NCBI RefSeq assembly: GCF_030056655.1
Contig: NZ_JASHIE010000001.1
Span: 124,001 to 188,000, forward strand
Direction of reading: 5' to 3'
From: Flectobacillus rivi
GTDB lineage: Bacteria > Bacteroidota > Bacteroidia > Cytophagales > Spirosomataceae
DNA length: 64,000 bases
Of the stretch, positions 45,327 through 53,627 are shown piece by piece; position 1 is the first letter of the stretch; each line of letters begins with the position of its first letter. The notes under the pieces were generated by a model. That model was not told where the DNA came from, made no database searches, and worked only from the letters and a program-made list of their open reading frames with translations. The translations under genes and the position numbers were made by a program.

Positions 45327-46367
45327 ATGAAAACCAGTAAAATTAAGTTTTTATTTTTTCTAGCTGTACTCGGAATCGTTTTATATTATTGGGGTCAACC
45401 TCATCCTTTTCAGCAATTTAAACACGATGTTTCTAACATTTTTAACGGTAAAAATGAAAAGAAAAAAGAGCCTTGGACTCGTGAAGGACGCGAAGACAAT
45501 GTAGCTAGCGACACAAAAGAAAATGACACCGAAGCTTCTGACAATGAAGCCAGTGACACTAAAAGCTCCTCCAAGAAAGATAACTCTATCGTAGATATTC
45601 TGAAAGATGCCGTGGAGGAAGGCACCAAGACTTTACCCAATATTAAAGATGAAGTCTTCAAGGATAATAGCTCTTCAAATGTAGTTTTCAAAGATCTTGA
45701 CAAATACAAGCCTTACTCTTCGAAAGACAACGAGATTGTACGTCATACAGGCTATATGTTGAGCTATCAGGAGGACTATGAACAAGCATCTTGGGTGCTG
45801 CATTTATTAAAGTCAGAAGCAGCAAAGGGGAATGAACCCCGCTCGAATGAATTTATGGCTGACCCTGAAGTATCTACGGGTTCGGCAGTTACTCAGGATT
45901 ACTCTAGATCGGGTTATGACAGAGGTCACCTTTGCCCTGCTGGTGATTTTAAATATGATCACGAATTGCAAAATGAGACCTTTTACATGTCCAATATGAG
46001 TCCACAAGCTCCCGATTTTAACAGAGGTATTTGGAGTGATTTGGAAAGTAGAGTCAGAAAATGGGCACAAGATAGAGGGGATTTGATTGTTGTAACAGGA
46101 CCTATTTTACGCCAAGGATTAGAATTTATCGGAAAACGCAATCAAATAGCGGTACCCGAATATTATTACAAAATTGTATACGACCCAAGAGACAAACAGG
46201 CTATTGCTTTCTTGATGCCAAATCAAGCTTCCTATGAAACGGTTCGCTCTTTTGCCGTGAGTATCGATAGTATTGAGAAGAAAACAGGAATTGATTTTTT
46301 TGCTAAATTTCCAGAATCTCTACAAAAACAAATAGAATCTGGGGTGAACGTGGATGACTGGTTCTAA
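45327..46367 (+). CDS. Membrane-anchored or exported DNA/RNA non-specific endonuclease
   Basis: This is a 346-residue nuclease of the beta-beta-alpha-metal (Serratia nuclease/endonuclease G) family. An N-terminal hydrophobic segment (IKFLFFLAVLGIVLYYW) is followed by about 90 residues of charged, Asp/Glu/Lys/Ser-rich linker with repeated ASDxEASDTK-like units. The nuclease domain (about 125-335) has SGYDRGHLCPAGDF with the general base His201 and the metal Asn in ETFYMSNMSPQ. The uncleaved-looking signal suggests anchoring, with the enzyme outside the cytoplasm for nucleic-acid scavenging. No immunity gene is adjacent, as would be needed for a cytoplasm-facing toxin. Confidence 0.92.
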   Translation: MKTSKIKFLFFLAVLGIVLYYWGQPHPFQQFKHDVSNIFNGKNEKKKEPWTREGREDNVASDTKENDTEASDNEASDTKSSSKKDNSIVDILKDAVEEGTKTLPNIKDEVFKDNSSSNVVFKDLDKYKPYSSKDNEIVRHTGYMLSYQEDYEQASWVLHLLKSEAAKGNEPRSNEFMADPEVSTGSAVTQDYSRSGYDRGHLCPAGDFKYDHELQNETFYMSNMSPQAPDFNRGIWSDLESRVRKWAQDRGDLIVVTGPILRQGLEFIGKRNQIAVPEYYYKIVYDPRDKQAIAFLMPNQASYETVRSFAVSIDSIEKKTGIDFFAKFPESLQKQIESGVNVDDWF

Positions 46368-46695
46368 ACAAATTGAGTGAATGGTGATTGGTAGATTTTG
46401 TGATTATTTCAGTTGTAAATATGCAATGCATTGCGTTTAAAGCTATGTCAACACGAATTTCGTCACAAACATGTATCATCATATATCATAAAATACGAAT
46501 CATATTTTATCATTTCAATAAATTATCGACGCTATATTTTTGGGTTAAAGAGATTTTTTGAATCTTTGTCAAAAAAGCAAATTGAAGAAAACTGCTGAAT
46601 ATGATTTCTAGCATTTCTGGTTCAATTTAATTTTATACTAACCAACAAACGGTTGAAAAACCAACAAGTACTTAAGTGTTTTAACCCCCTGTTTT
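46368..46695. other. 328-bp gene-free region
   Basis: This lies between the nuclease and aldo/keto reductase genes, both on the plus strand. It is AT-rich, with no clear hairpin and no member of the repeat families. It presumably holds the promoter of the reductase gene. Confidence 0.5.
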
Positions 46696-47571
46696 ATGAA
46701 CAAAGTTTATTTGAGTGATTCGGGTCCTAAAGTTTCAGAAGCGGTTTATGGATTTTGGAGATGGACTAACAATGGCGAACAGACCATTAACCAGATGGAA
46801 AAAATCGTAAATCTTTGCCTCGAATTAGGAGTAAATACTTTTGACCACGCAGACATTTATGGTAATTCTTCTATTGAAGAGTATTTTGGTAAATTAATCA
46901 AAAGTAAAGGGGTCAAAAGAGAAGATATTGTTTTATTCAGTAAGTGTGGCGTTCGTAAATCAAACAAAGGATATACGTATTTTGACAATTCTGAAAAATA
47001 CATTTTAGAAAGTGTAGATAACTCTTTGAAGCGCCTTGGCACAGATTACTTAGATATCTTTTTGTTGAATCAATTAGATATGATTAGCAATCCTGAAGAA
47101 ACGGCACAAACGCTTCGTGAGTTGGTAAACATTGGCAAAATCAAACATATTGGTGTAAGTAATTTTTCGGTATTCCAACACCAATTGTTAGAATCATATT
47201 TGCGCAAACCCATCGTTACCAATCATATTGAACTAAACTTAGCCAACACCTCTGCTATTGAGGATGGTCGTTTAGACTTTATCAAACAACGCTTTAGCAA
47301 ACCATTGGCTTGGGCGCCATTGGCAGGTGGAAAAATCCTTGATGGCACAGATTTCAAATCGGCAATTTTGAAAGAAAAATTAGCTGAGGTTGGTCAAAAA
47401 TATGGTGCTAACATCGAGCAAACTGCGGTAGCATGGTTGATTCAACTAGGTACTTTACCAATTATTGGATCTTTGTCTGAACAACGTATTCGCAATGCTG
47501 TGAGCGCTACCGAAATCAAATTGAACCACGAAGACTGGTACGAGATTTACAACGTAGCCTTGATGAAATAG
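46696..47571 (+). CDS. Aldo/keto reductase (YdhF-like)
   Basis: This is a 291-residue NADPH-dependent oxidoreductase with the TIM-barrel aldo/keto reductase fold. The family signatures are visible: NTFDHADIYGN with the catalytic Asp and Tyr, LFSKCGVR with the Lys, KIKHIGVSNFSVFQ, and a late phosphate-binding segment (PIIGSLSEQRIRNAV). The protein resembles the YdhF/oxidoreductase group. The substrate is unknown. It is a single gene ending at a strong terminator shared with the converging RNA methyltransferase gene. Confidence 0.93.
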   Translation: MNKVYLSDSGPKVSEAVYGFWRWTNNGEQTINQMEKIVNLCLELGVNTFDHADIYGNSSIEEYFGKLIKSKGVKREDIVLFSKCGVRKSNKGYTYFDNSEKYILESVDNSLKRLGTDYLDIFLLNQLDMISNPEETAQTLRELVNIGKIKHIGVSNFSVFQHQLLESYLRKPIVTNHIELNLANTSAIEDGRLDFIKQRFSKPLAWAPLAGGKILDGTDFKSAILKEKLAEVGQKYGANIEQTAVAWLIQLGTLPIIGSLSEQRIRNAVSATEIKLNHEDWYEIYNVALMK

Positions 47572-47576
47572 ATTGA

Positions 47577-47620
47577 TTTTTTTGCTGTTGTTGGAAAGAG
47601 CTCCAACAACAGCAAAAATT
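47577..47620. terminator. Bidirectional terminator between aldo/keto reductase and RNA methyltransferase genes
   Basis: Perfect 17-base arms (47579-47595 and 47602-47618) surround a 6-base loop, with T-run and A-run ends. It starts within 10 bp of the reductase stop codon and ends 10 bp before the methyltransferase stop codon. Confidence 0.9.
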
Positions 47621-47628
47621 CTAAAGAA

Positions 47629-48366
47629 CTATCTTCTTAAATTATCGCATATTACGGCAGTCGCAATACCAGCGTTTAGTGACTCTGCACCACCGAATCT
47701 TGGAATTGTAATTTTATGCGTAACGACCTCCTCTACTGCTTCAGAAATCCCATTCGCTTCATTACCTATGATGATATACCCACTCGGCGCAAAATTGAGC
47801 GTGTGTACATTTTCTGAGTCCAAAAATGCCCCATATATCGACTTTTGTTGACCTTTTAAATACTTCACTAAATCGGTATAAAACAAAGAAACTCTCGTAA
47901 AAGAACCCATCGTTGAAGATATAACCTTGGGATTATACAAATCTACAGTGCCCTCCGAACAAATAATCTTTTGAATACCATACCAGTCTGCGATACGAAT
48001 AATAGTTCCCAAATTGCCGGGGTCACGAATTTCATCCAAAACCAAAGCATATTCAGTCTCATTCAACAGTAACTCTTGATTAGATTTTATCTTGGCAACC
48101 GCAAGCGCCGCGTTGTTCGAACTAAATGTACCAGCCTTTTCTAATTCTGCCTGTCCTACAATTTCGGCTCTCAAAGGTTGTTTGTCTAATAGAGGTTTAG
48201 TTTCTTTGTAAAAATCCTCAGTGACATACAACGACTCCAGCTCAAAATCAGATGAAAGTAGTTCAACCACGCTTTTGGCACCTTCCACCACAAAAGATTG
48301 GTATTCTTGACGAAACTTTTTTTGCTGAAGAGAATTAATGTATTTAATCTGATTTTTTGACAACAT
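47629..48366 (-). CDS. SPOUT-family (TrmH/SpoU) RNA methyltransferase
   Basis: This is a 245-residue RNA 2'-O-methyltransferase. It has an N-terminal substrate-binding domain (KNQIKYINSLQQKKFRQEYQSFVVEGAKS) and the SPOUT catalytic domain. Its knot motifs are RDPGNLGTIIRIADWYGI, IIGNEANGISEAV and IPRFGGAESLNAGIATAV. These resemble the rRNA-modifying RlmB/TsnR branch rather than tRNA TrmL, but the target nucleotide cannot be read. It is divergent from the TamL-like gene, 60 bp apart. Confidence 0.93.
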   Translation of the reverse strand: MLSKNQIKYINSLQQKKFRQEYQSFVVEGAKSVVELLSSDFELESLYVTEDFYKETKPLLDKQPLRAEIVGQAELEKAGTFSSNNAALAVAKIKSNQELLLNETEYALVLDEIRDPGNLGTIIRIADWYGIQKIICSEGTVDLYNPKVISSTMGSFTRVSLFYTDLVKYLKGQQKSIYGAFLDSENVHTLNFAPSGYIIIGNEANGISEAVEEVVTHKITIPRFGGAESLNAGIATAVICDNLRR

Positions 48367-48426
48367 AAAGCAATATTTTAAAAGGTTAGTCGCTGTATAT
48401 CAGCACCCTTGTTACATATATTAAGT

Positions 48427-50904
48427 ATGACTTTGAGACATTTTTGCATATATCTCACATTGATTGGTATGGGTAGTTGGCTTTCGGGCTGTACTACTTC
48501 AAACATATTTTCTGACCCTTTGCTGTATTCTCAAAACTTTCGTGGCAACCGAAAAATCACTACTGAGAATTTAGAACCGCTATTGCCCCAAAAACCCAAC
48601 AAAAAAATTCTGCGAACACCCATTACCCCTGGTTTGTATTTTTATCAGCTTTTTTCTAAAGATTTTCCTAAAAAGAAACTTCAATGGGAATATGAACTTA
48701 CAAAGTTAAATGAGGATTTTGAGGAACAAATAAAAGGGCTTGATATTAATTCGAACGAATACAACAAACTTCTTCAAAAGAAGGAAAAAAAGGCTCAAAA
48801 ACTTACCCGAGCCATTGCTGAGGGCAACTGGGCCATGCGTACATTTGGTGAACCTCCTTCTTATTTTTACAAGGATGAGTCTGAGAAAAACGTTGAGAAA
48901 ATCAAAACTTACTACAAAAATCATGGCTTTTTCTTAACCCAAGTTTCTTATAAAGTCGACTCTTTGTTTATCAAAAAAGGAAGTGTAGCGGTTACCTACG
49001 TTATCAATGAAGGTGTGAGTTACCCTATTGGGAGCAACGATTCGCTGGTGGTGAAAGATTATAAAATTTTGCAATTATTAGAAAAAAACAAAAAGCAAAG
49101 TTTTCTTAAATCAGGCGAACGACTCACCCTTGAAAATTACAACGCAGAAAAAGACCGTATTGAAAGTCTATTGAAGAATAATGGTTACTATGCTTTTTCC
49201 AAAGACTTTTTAAGCCTAAAAATAAATGCTTTAGATACTGCTAAAACTGGAAAACTACAGGTAATCACCTACATTCCAAGTCCTGATCGTACTCCTCGTA
49301 GCAACAATTACTCAACGGCATATAATATTGGGAATATTCAATTTATTGCCGATGGTACCTATGCCAATGCTTATCGTACTACGGTCGATACGGTGTATAG
49401 TCCTAATATTCAATACATTTTTGTGAATAAAAAGTTTTCACCAAGTGTATTAGATACCAAAATTGATTTAAGAAAGCATCAAGTATTTAGCCAAGAAAAA
49501 ATCAACCAAACCCAAAAGAAACTCTATGGTTTGGAGCAGTTCCAGTTTACTCGTATCAATCTGGATACCACCAAAGGCGTCATAAACGCTTCAATTTATG
49601 CCAAACCTTTAGACAAATACGAATTTTCGGTCGAAACAGGTGGAAGTGTGTTTGCAGGTGGAAGTCTTAACAACTTGGTACCCGGACCGTTTTTGAATAC
49701 TTCTTTCAAAGCTAGAAATATCAATAACAGCGTCAACTCTTTCGAAACTACCTTTCGATTTGGATTTGAGGCTCAAGCAGGCTTTTTAAGACCCGACTCG
49801 GTAAACCGAAATCTTGAGTTAGGATTAAATACCTCGTTTATTATTCCGAAAATATTATTACCTGAGGGTCTTGCCCAACGTTTCGAGAACTACTCTCCAC
49901 AAACGCGTATTAGTGTGGGTGGCGAGTTTATAGGTCGCCAAGAGTATAACCGTTTTGGCTTTAAGGTTGCCAGTACTTTCAATTGGCGTCCTTCGCCCAA
50001 CAAATATTGGCAAGTATCCCTTTTTGATGTCAACCTTGTCAATACCAGCAATCAAGCACCTGCTTTTCGTAACTTTTTAGATAGTTTGTTACGTCTCGGG
50101 AATAACCTCAAACGAAGTTTCCAACAATCATTTATCTCCAGTATGAGTGCCACATACACTTATACCGATAACCCGTATGGACAACTCAAACAAGGAAAAT
50201 ATTTAAAGTTGTTTTTTGAATCTGGCGGTACTACCTTGAACCTAATCAAAGGGAACAAGTTTGGTTTCTTGACAAATCTTTTACAAGATTCTTTACAATT
50301 TTATCGCTTCATCAAAGCCAGTGCCGATTACCGAAAATATATTCCTATTGGGCGTAGTGATAAAACGCTTTTGGCATATCGAATCAATACGGGAGCAGCC
50401 TTTGCGTATGGGGCTGACAAGGATTTACCTTATGAAAAAAACTTCTTTATCGGTGGTCCCAACAGCTTGCGAGCATGGCGTCCGAGGGGCTTAGGACCAG
50501 GTTCATTTACGGGTTCGTTTGATAACCCTGGGAGTATTATTTTGGAAACTAGTGCCGAATTACGTTTCAAGATTATTCGTTTTTATGGAGATTTGAACGG
50601 AGCGCTTTTTGCCGATGCTGGTAATGTTTGGAGATTCCCGAATCAAAACACGGCGGGTTTGACAGGCTCAGACTTTCAGTTGAATCGTTTTTACAAAGAA
50701 ATCGCAATGGATATTGGTTTTGGTTTGCGCTATGACTTGTCATTTTTCGTGATTCGATTCGACTGGGCTGTACGCGTCCTCGACCCTGCCTTTAAAGGTG
50801 ACAACTGGGTATTTTTGAGAGATAACCTCAAAAGTCCGCTCTATCCCGAACAACCCTATTCAAATCCTTTGACACTTAATTTTGGTATTGGGTATCCTTT
50901 CTAA
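48427..50904 (+). CDS. tamL: Omp85-family outer-membrane lipoprotein (TamL-like, BamA/TamA family)
   Basis: This is an outer-membrane protein of 825 residues involved in membrane-protein or envelope assembly. The ATG at 48427 gives a lipoprotein signal with lipobox LSGC (Cys near residue 22), which separates TamL-type proteins from BamA. POTRA-like segments cover about residues 145-310 (TYYKNHGFFLTQVSYKVD; NAEKDRIESLLKNNGYYAFS). The C-terminal Omp85 barrel contains the diagnostic region GGPNSLRAWRPRGLGPGSF and ends in Phe. A TTG at 48409 is in frame, but the ATG fits the signal better. tamB is not adjacent, so the symbol is provisional. Confidence 0.82.
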   Translation: MTLRHFCIYLTLIGMGSWLSGCTTSNIFSDPLLYSQNFRGNRKITTENLEPLLPQKPNKKILRTPITPGLYFYQLFSKDFPKKKLQWEYELTKLNEDFEEQIKGLDINSNEYNKLLQKKEKKAQKLTRAIAEGNWAMRTFGEPPSYFYKDESEKNVEKIKTYYKNHGFFLTQVSYKVDSLFIKKGSVAVTYVINEGVSYPIGSNDSLVVKDYKILQLLEKNKKQSFLKSGERLTLENYNAEKDRIESLLKNNGYYAFSKDFLSLKINALDTAKTGKLQVITYIPSPDRTPRSNNYSTAYNIGNIQFIADGTYANAYRTTVDTVYSPNIQYIFVNKKFSPSVLDTKIDLRKHQVFSQEKINQTQKKLYGLEQFQFTRINLDTTKGVINASIYAKPLDKYEFSVETGGSVFAGGSLNNLVPGPFLNTSFKARNINNSVNSFETTFRFGFEAQAGFLRPDSVNRNLELGLNTSFIIPKILLPEGLAQRFENYSPQTRISVGGEFIGRQEYNRFGFKVASTFNWRPSPNKYWQVSLFDVNLVNTSNQAPAFRNFLDSLLRLGNNLKRSFQQSFISSMSATYTYTDNPYGQLKQGKYLKLFFESGGTTLNLIKGNKFGFLTNLLQDSLQFYRFIKASADYRKYIPIGRSDKTLLAYRINTGAAFAYGADKDLPYEKNFFIGGPNSLRAWRPRGLGPGSFTGSFDNPGSIILETSAELRFKIIRFYGDLNGALFADAGNVWRFPNQNTAGLTGSDFQLNRFYKEIAMDIGFGLRYDLSFFVIRFDWAVRVLDPAFKGDNWVFLRDNLKSPLYPEQPYSNPLTLNFGIGYPF

Positions 50905-51128
50905 CAATGGCAATTGTGTAAATTATATAGAAGTGTATTTTTCAGAAAATCGATGAATTCTACGTCGCTTTTTGCTGATAAATATTAACTAATGACAGTT
51001 GATTAAAACAAGATTTTTCTTTACCTTAAATCTACTATTAGGCATTATCCAGACTCAAAGTTTGGCATCAAAACCAAGATAAAGTCTATAGGCAAAAATA
51101 TATTCTTGACCTCAAAATTATAATTGCC

Positions 51129-51617
51129 ATGATGATCTACAAAGCCTCATTAGACAAGCTCGCAAAATTCACCTCGATCGGAATCACGGTGTTATTTGTA
51201 TTTATGGCATTTTTCCTATTCCCTGTGCTAAAAAACGAAAGTTATTGGGTTACGGTTCTAGTGATTGTGTTGTTAATATCTACTTATGTGATTAGTTTAG
51301 GCTACAGTCCACGAGCCTATCAAATTACAGAAGATATGCTTGTCATCAATCGACTTTTTTATAATGCCAATTATGAAAGACGAAAAATCGAAAAAGTTGA
51401 AATGCTAAGCAACGAGCAGATGGGATTTGCTATTCGTACATTTGGTGTTGGAGGGCTATTCGGATATTTTGGCTATTTCGCTAGCAAAAACCAAGGTTCA
51501 ATGTTGTGGTATGCGACTCAACGCGAAAAGTTTGTAATGATTCACCTTGAGGGAAACAAAAAAATCGTCCTTACTCCCGACGATCCCATTGGCTTTGTCT
51601 CAGATTTAACACTTTAG
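51129..51617 (+). CDS. Small membrane protein with PH-like domain
   Basis: This is a 162-residue protein with two N-terminal transmembrane helices (FTSIGITVLFVFMAFFLFP and YWVTVLVIVLLISTYVISLGY). A cytoplasmic bacterial PH-like beta domain follows (about residues 60-160: YQITEDMLVINRLFYNANYERRKIEKVE). The final part reads as the end of this barrel (REKFVMIHLEGNKKIVLTPDDP). The fold call rests on pattern only and the function is unknown. Two adjacent ATG codons open the gene; the first is used here. Confidence 0.75.
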   Translation: MMIYKASLDKLAKFTSIGITVLFVFMAFFLFPVLKNESYWVTVLVIVLLISTYVISLGYSPRAYQITEDMLVINRLFYNANYERRKIEKVEMLSNEQMGFAIRTFGVGGLFGYFGYFASKNQGSMLWYATQREKFVMIHLEGNKKIVLTPDDPIGFVSDLTL

Positions 51618-52095
51618 TTATTGTAGAATTGTGAGTTCTGACTTCCAACTATTGCAGATTTCGGATTTCTGATTTCGGAAATAAAGAAAAACATCTTTGT
51701 TTGTACAAAATCCTGAAGGTTACAATTCCGAAATCCAACATCCGATATCCGAAATTGTATCACATTCCTTCGCACAGTCCTAGTTATTAATATTGATAGT
51801 TAGCGGGTTTATACATTCACTCGCTAAGCAAAATCATGGGTTGAGAACTGTTCCTATTACAAAATTCAGCTTCGACCTAAGCGCCTTTTCTATCAAAATA
51901 ATAAAATTCAAGTAGCTTCTTTAGAAAAAAACGCCTACTCCATTAAACATTTCTGTCTATAATCTATCAAAGCGTTATATATTCCCACTCCAACAATCAC
52001 CTTATGAAGCAATAATTTACTGAATATTTAAGCTCCTAAACGAGCATACATATTTCTTTAAACTGGGTCAAAAATCGCTAAAACTAAATTTAGTC
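51618..52095. other. 478-bp gene-free region with repeat family 2
   Basis: The region carries copy D of repeat family 2 and, before it, a short family 3 word (51624-51639). The 51780-52095 part is AT-rich without a clear hairpin and presumably includes the promoter of the hydrolase gene. Confidence 0.55.
51655..51780. repeat. Dispersed repeat family 2, copy D
   Basis: CAGATTTCGGATTTCTGATT (51656 on) opposes CCGAAATCCAACATCCGATA (51728 on). The copy ends CATTCCTTCGCACAGTCC, the inverse of the GGACTGTGCGAAGGA-like lead-in seen at other copies. It therefore shows both the core and a flank module. Confidence 0.75.
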
Positions 52096-53535
52096 ATGAC
52101 TATGATTGCTTCAACTCTCAAAAGAATTTCGCTTTTGAAAAAAGTGCTATTCTTTACCGCTTGTTCTCTTTTCATTCAAGTAAAAACTTATTCATTCTCC
52201 GATCCAAAACCCATTAGCGTTGACAGTTTACGCTATGGAAAATTTGGAAAACTAACCATGTATCATCCCAATGGTACACCCAACTCTTTGGTGCTCTTCG
52301 TTTCGGGTGACGGAGGCTGGCAGTCTGGGGTATTAAGTATGGCTCGTTATTTGGCCTATCAAGGTGCCTTAGTCGCAGGAATTGACGCCAAATCTTTTGC
52401 TGCTTCAATGGCAAAAGACAAGGGTGCGTGTTCTTATCCTGCTGCTGATTTTGAGCAATTAAGTATGATGCTACAACGCAAATATCATTTTGCCACTTAT
52501 CAAAAACCCATTCTTGTAGGATACTCTTATGGCGCAGTATTCATTTATGGACTTATCGCTCAGGCACCTGCTGGTACTTTCAAAGGCGGAATTTCACTTG
52601 GATTTTGCCCAGATATAGACCTCAAAAAACCGTTTTGCAAAGGCAATGGTCTTTTGTATCATGTGCTCAAAGAAGGCAAATCGTATTACTTTGACCGTGT
52701 CGAAAAACTTCCTGCTCCCTTTATTGTTTTAAACGGTGTAAAAGACCAAACTTGTCCTTACGATGCTACTGCTTCATTTTTGAAAGGTATCAAAAATGTA
52801 GAACTTATTACGTTGCCCAAAGTTGGACATGGTTTTTCGTACACTGGTAACTGGTTGCCTCAGTTCAAACAAGCTTACACCAAATTATCTCTCAATCCTG
52901 CTAAAGTACTTCCTGCAAGCCTTAAAACAGACCTTCCTATCGATGTTGTCGAACCCAAAATTGCGACTAATAAAGAACTTCTTTTCTTTATTTCGGGAGA
53001 TGGTGGCTGGACGAGCTTTGACCAAGGTATTGCCAATGCTTTTGCAGATAAAGGCGTTTCAGTAGTAGGGTTAGATTCTCAGAAATATTTTTGGAATGCT
53101 CGTACGCCTGAAGAAACAGCTACAAAAATTGCGGAGATAGCGCAATATTATTTGCAATATAAAGAAATCAAATCATTCCATATTATGGGGTACTCTTTCG
53201 GAGCTTGTGTAGCACCTTTTATTGCCAACAAACTACCCGAATCTCTCCGAGAAAAACTGTCTGGCATCACCCTTCTTTCGCCAGATACTAAAGGAGATTT
53301 TGAAATCCATGTAGCCGATATGCTCAGTTTAGGAGGCAATAACGACCCTTATGATGTACTAAAAGAAATGGAATTATCCCACTCTTTAAAACGACTTTGT
53401 CTATTTGGAAGTGATGAAGATACTGACATCACCAACTCATTTAGAAAAACAGGAGCAAAAGTCGAAATTCTCCCAGGTGGACATCATTTTGACAATGCTT
53501 ATACAAATATTGTGAATAAAGTTTTGGAAAATTAG
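52096..53535 (+). CDS. Tandem VirJ/AcvB-type alpha/beta-hydrolase, exported
   Basis: This is a 479-residue periplasmic protein with a signal peptide (VLFFTACSLFIQVKTYSFS). It has two related VirJ-like alpha/beta-hydrolase domains. The first, about residues 45-265, has FVSGDGGWQ and the nucleophile Ser144 in GYSYGA, then KDQTC and GHGF. The second, about 290-479, has FISGDGGWT and Ser367 in GYSFGA, then GSDEDT and GGHHF. AcvB/VirJ proteins in alpha-proteobacteria hydrolyse lysyl-phosphatidylglycerol. The mprF gene 92 bp downstream, on the same strand, supports this role. Both Ser-Asp-His sets look complete. Confidence 0.85.
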   Translation: MTMIASTLKRISLLKKVLFFTACSLFIQVKTYSFSDPKPISVDSLRYGKFGKLTMYHPNGTPNSLVLFVSGDGGWQSGVLSMARYLAYQGALVAGIDAKSFAASMAKDKGACSYPAADFEQLSMMLQRKYHFATYQKPILVGYSYGAVFIYGLIAQAPAGTFKGGISLGFCPDIDLKKPFCKGNGLLYHVLKEGKSYYFDRVEKLPAPFIVLNGVKDQTCPYDATASFLKGIKNVELITLPKVGHGFSYTGNWLPQFKQAYTKLSLNPAKVLPASLKTDLPIDVVEPKIATNKELLFFISGDGGWTSFDQGIANAFADKGVSVVGLDSQKYFWNARTPEETATKIAEIAQYYLQYKEIKSFHIMGYSFGACVAPFIANKLPESLREKLSGITLLSPDTKGDFEIHVADMLSLGGNNDPYDVLKEMELSHSLKRLCLFGSDEDTDITNSFRKTGAKVEILPGGHHFDNAYTNIVNKVLEN

Positions 53536-53627
53536 GAGCGAAGATATAAAAGTTGCAAATAGTTCAAAATCAAGTATTTTATCCTAAAAAATATATTTTT
53601 TAGTCCGTCAAAAAATCTAATAACTAT

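Noticed and set aside
45327..46367. Toxin-immunity pair at the nuclease gene
   Set aside because: No small immunity gene follows and no secretion-system domain is attached; an ordinary exported nuclease is simpler.
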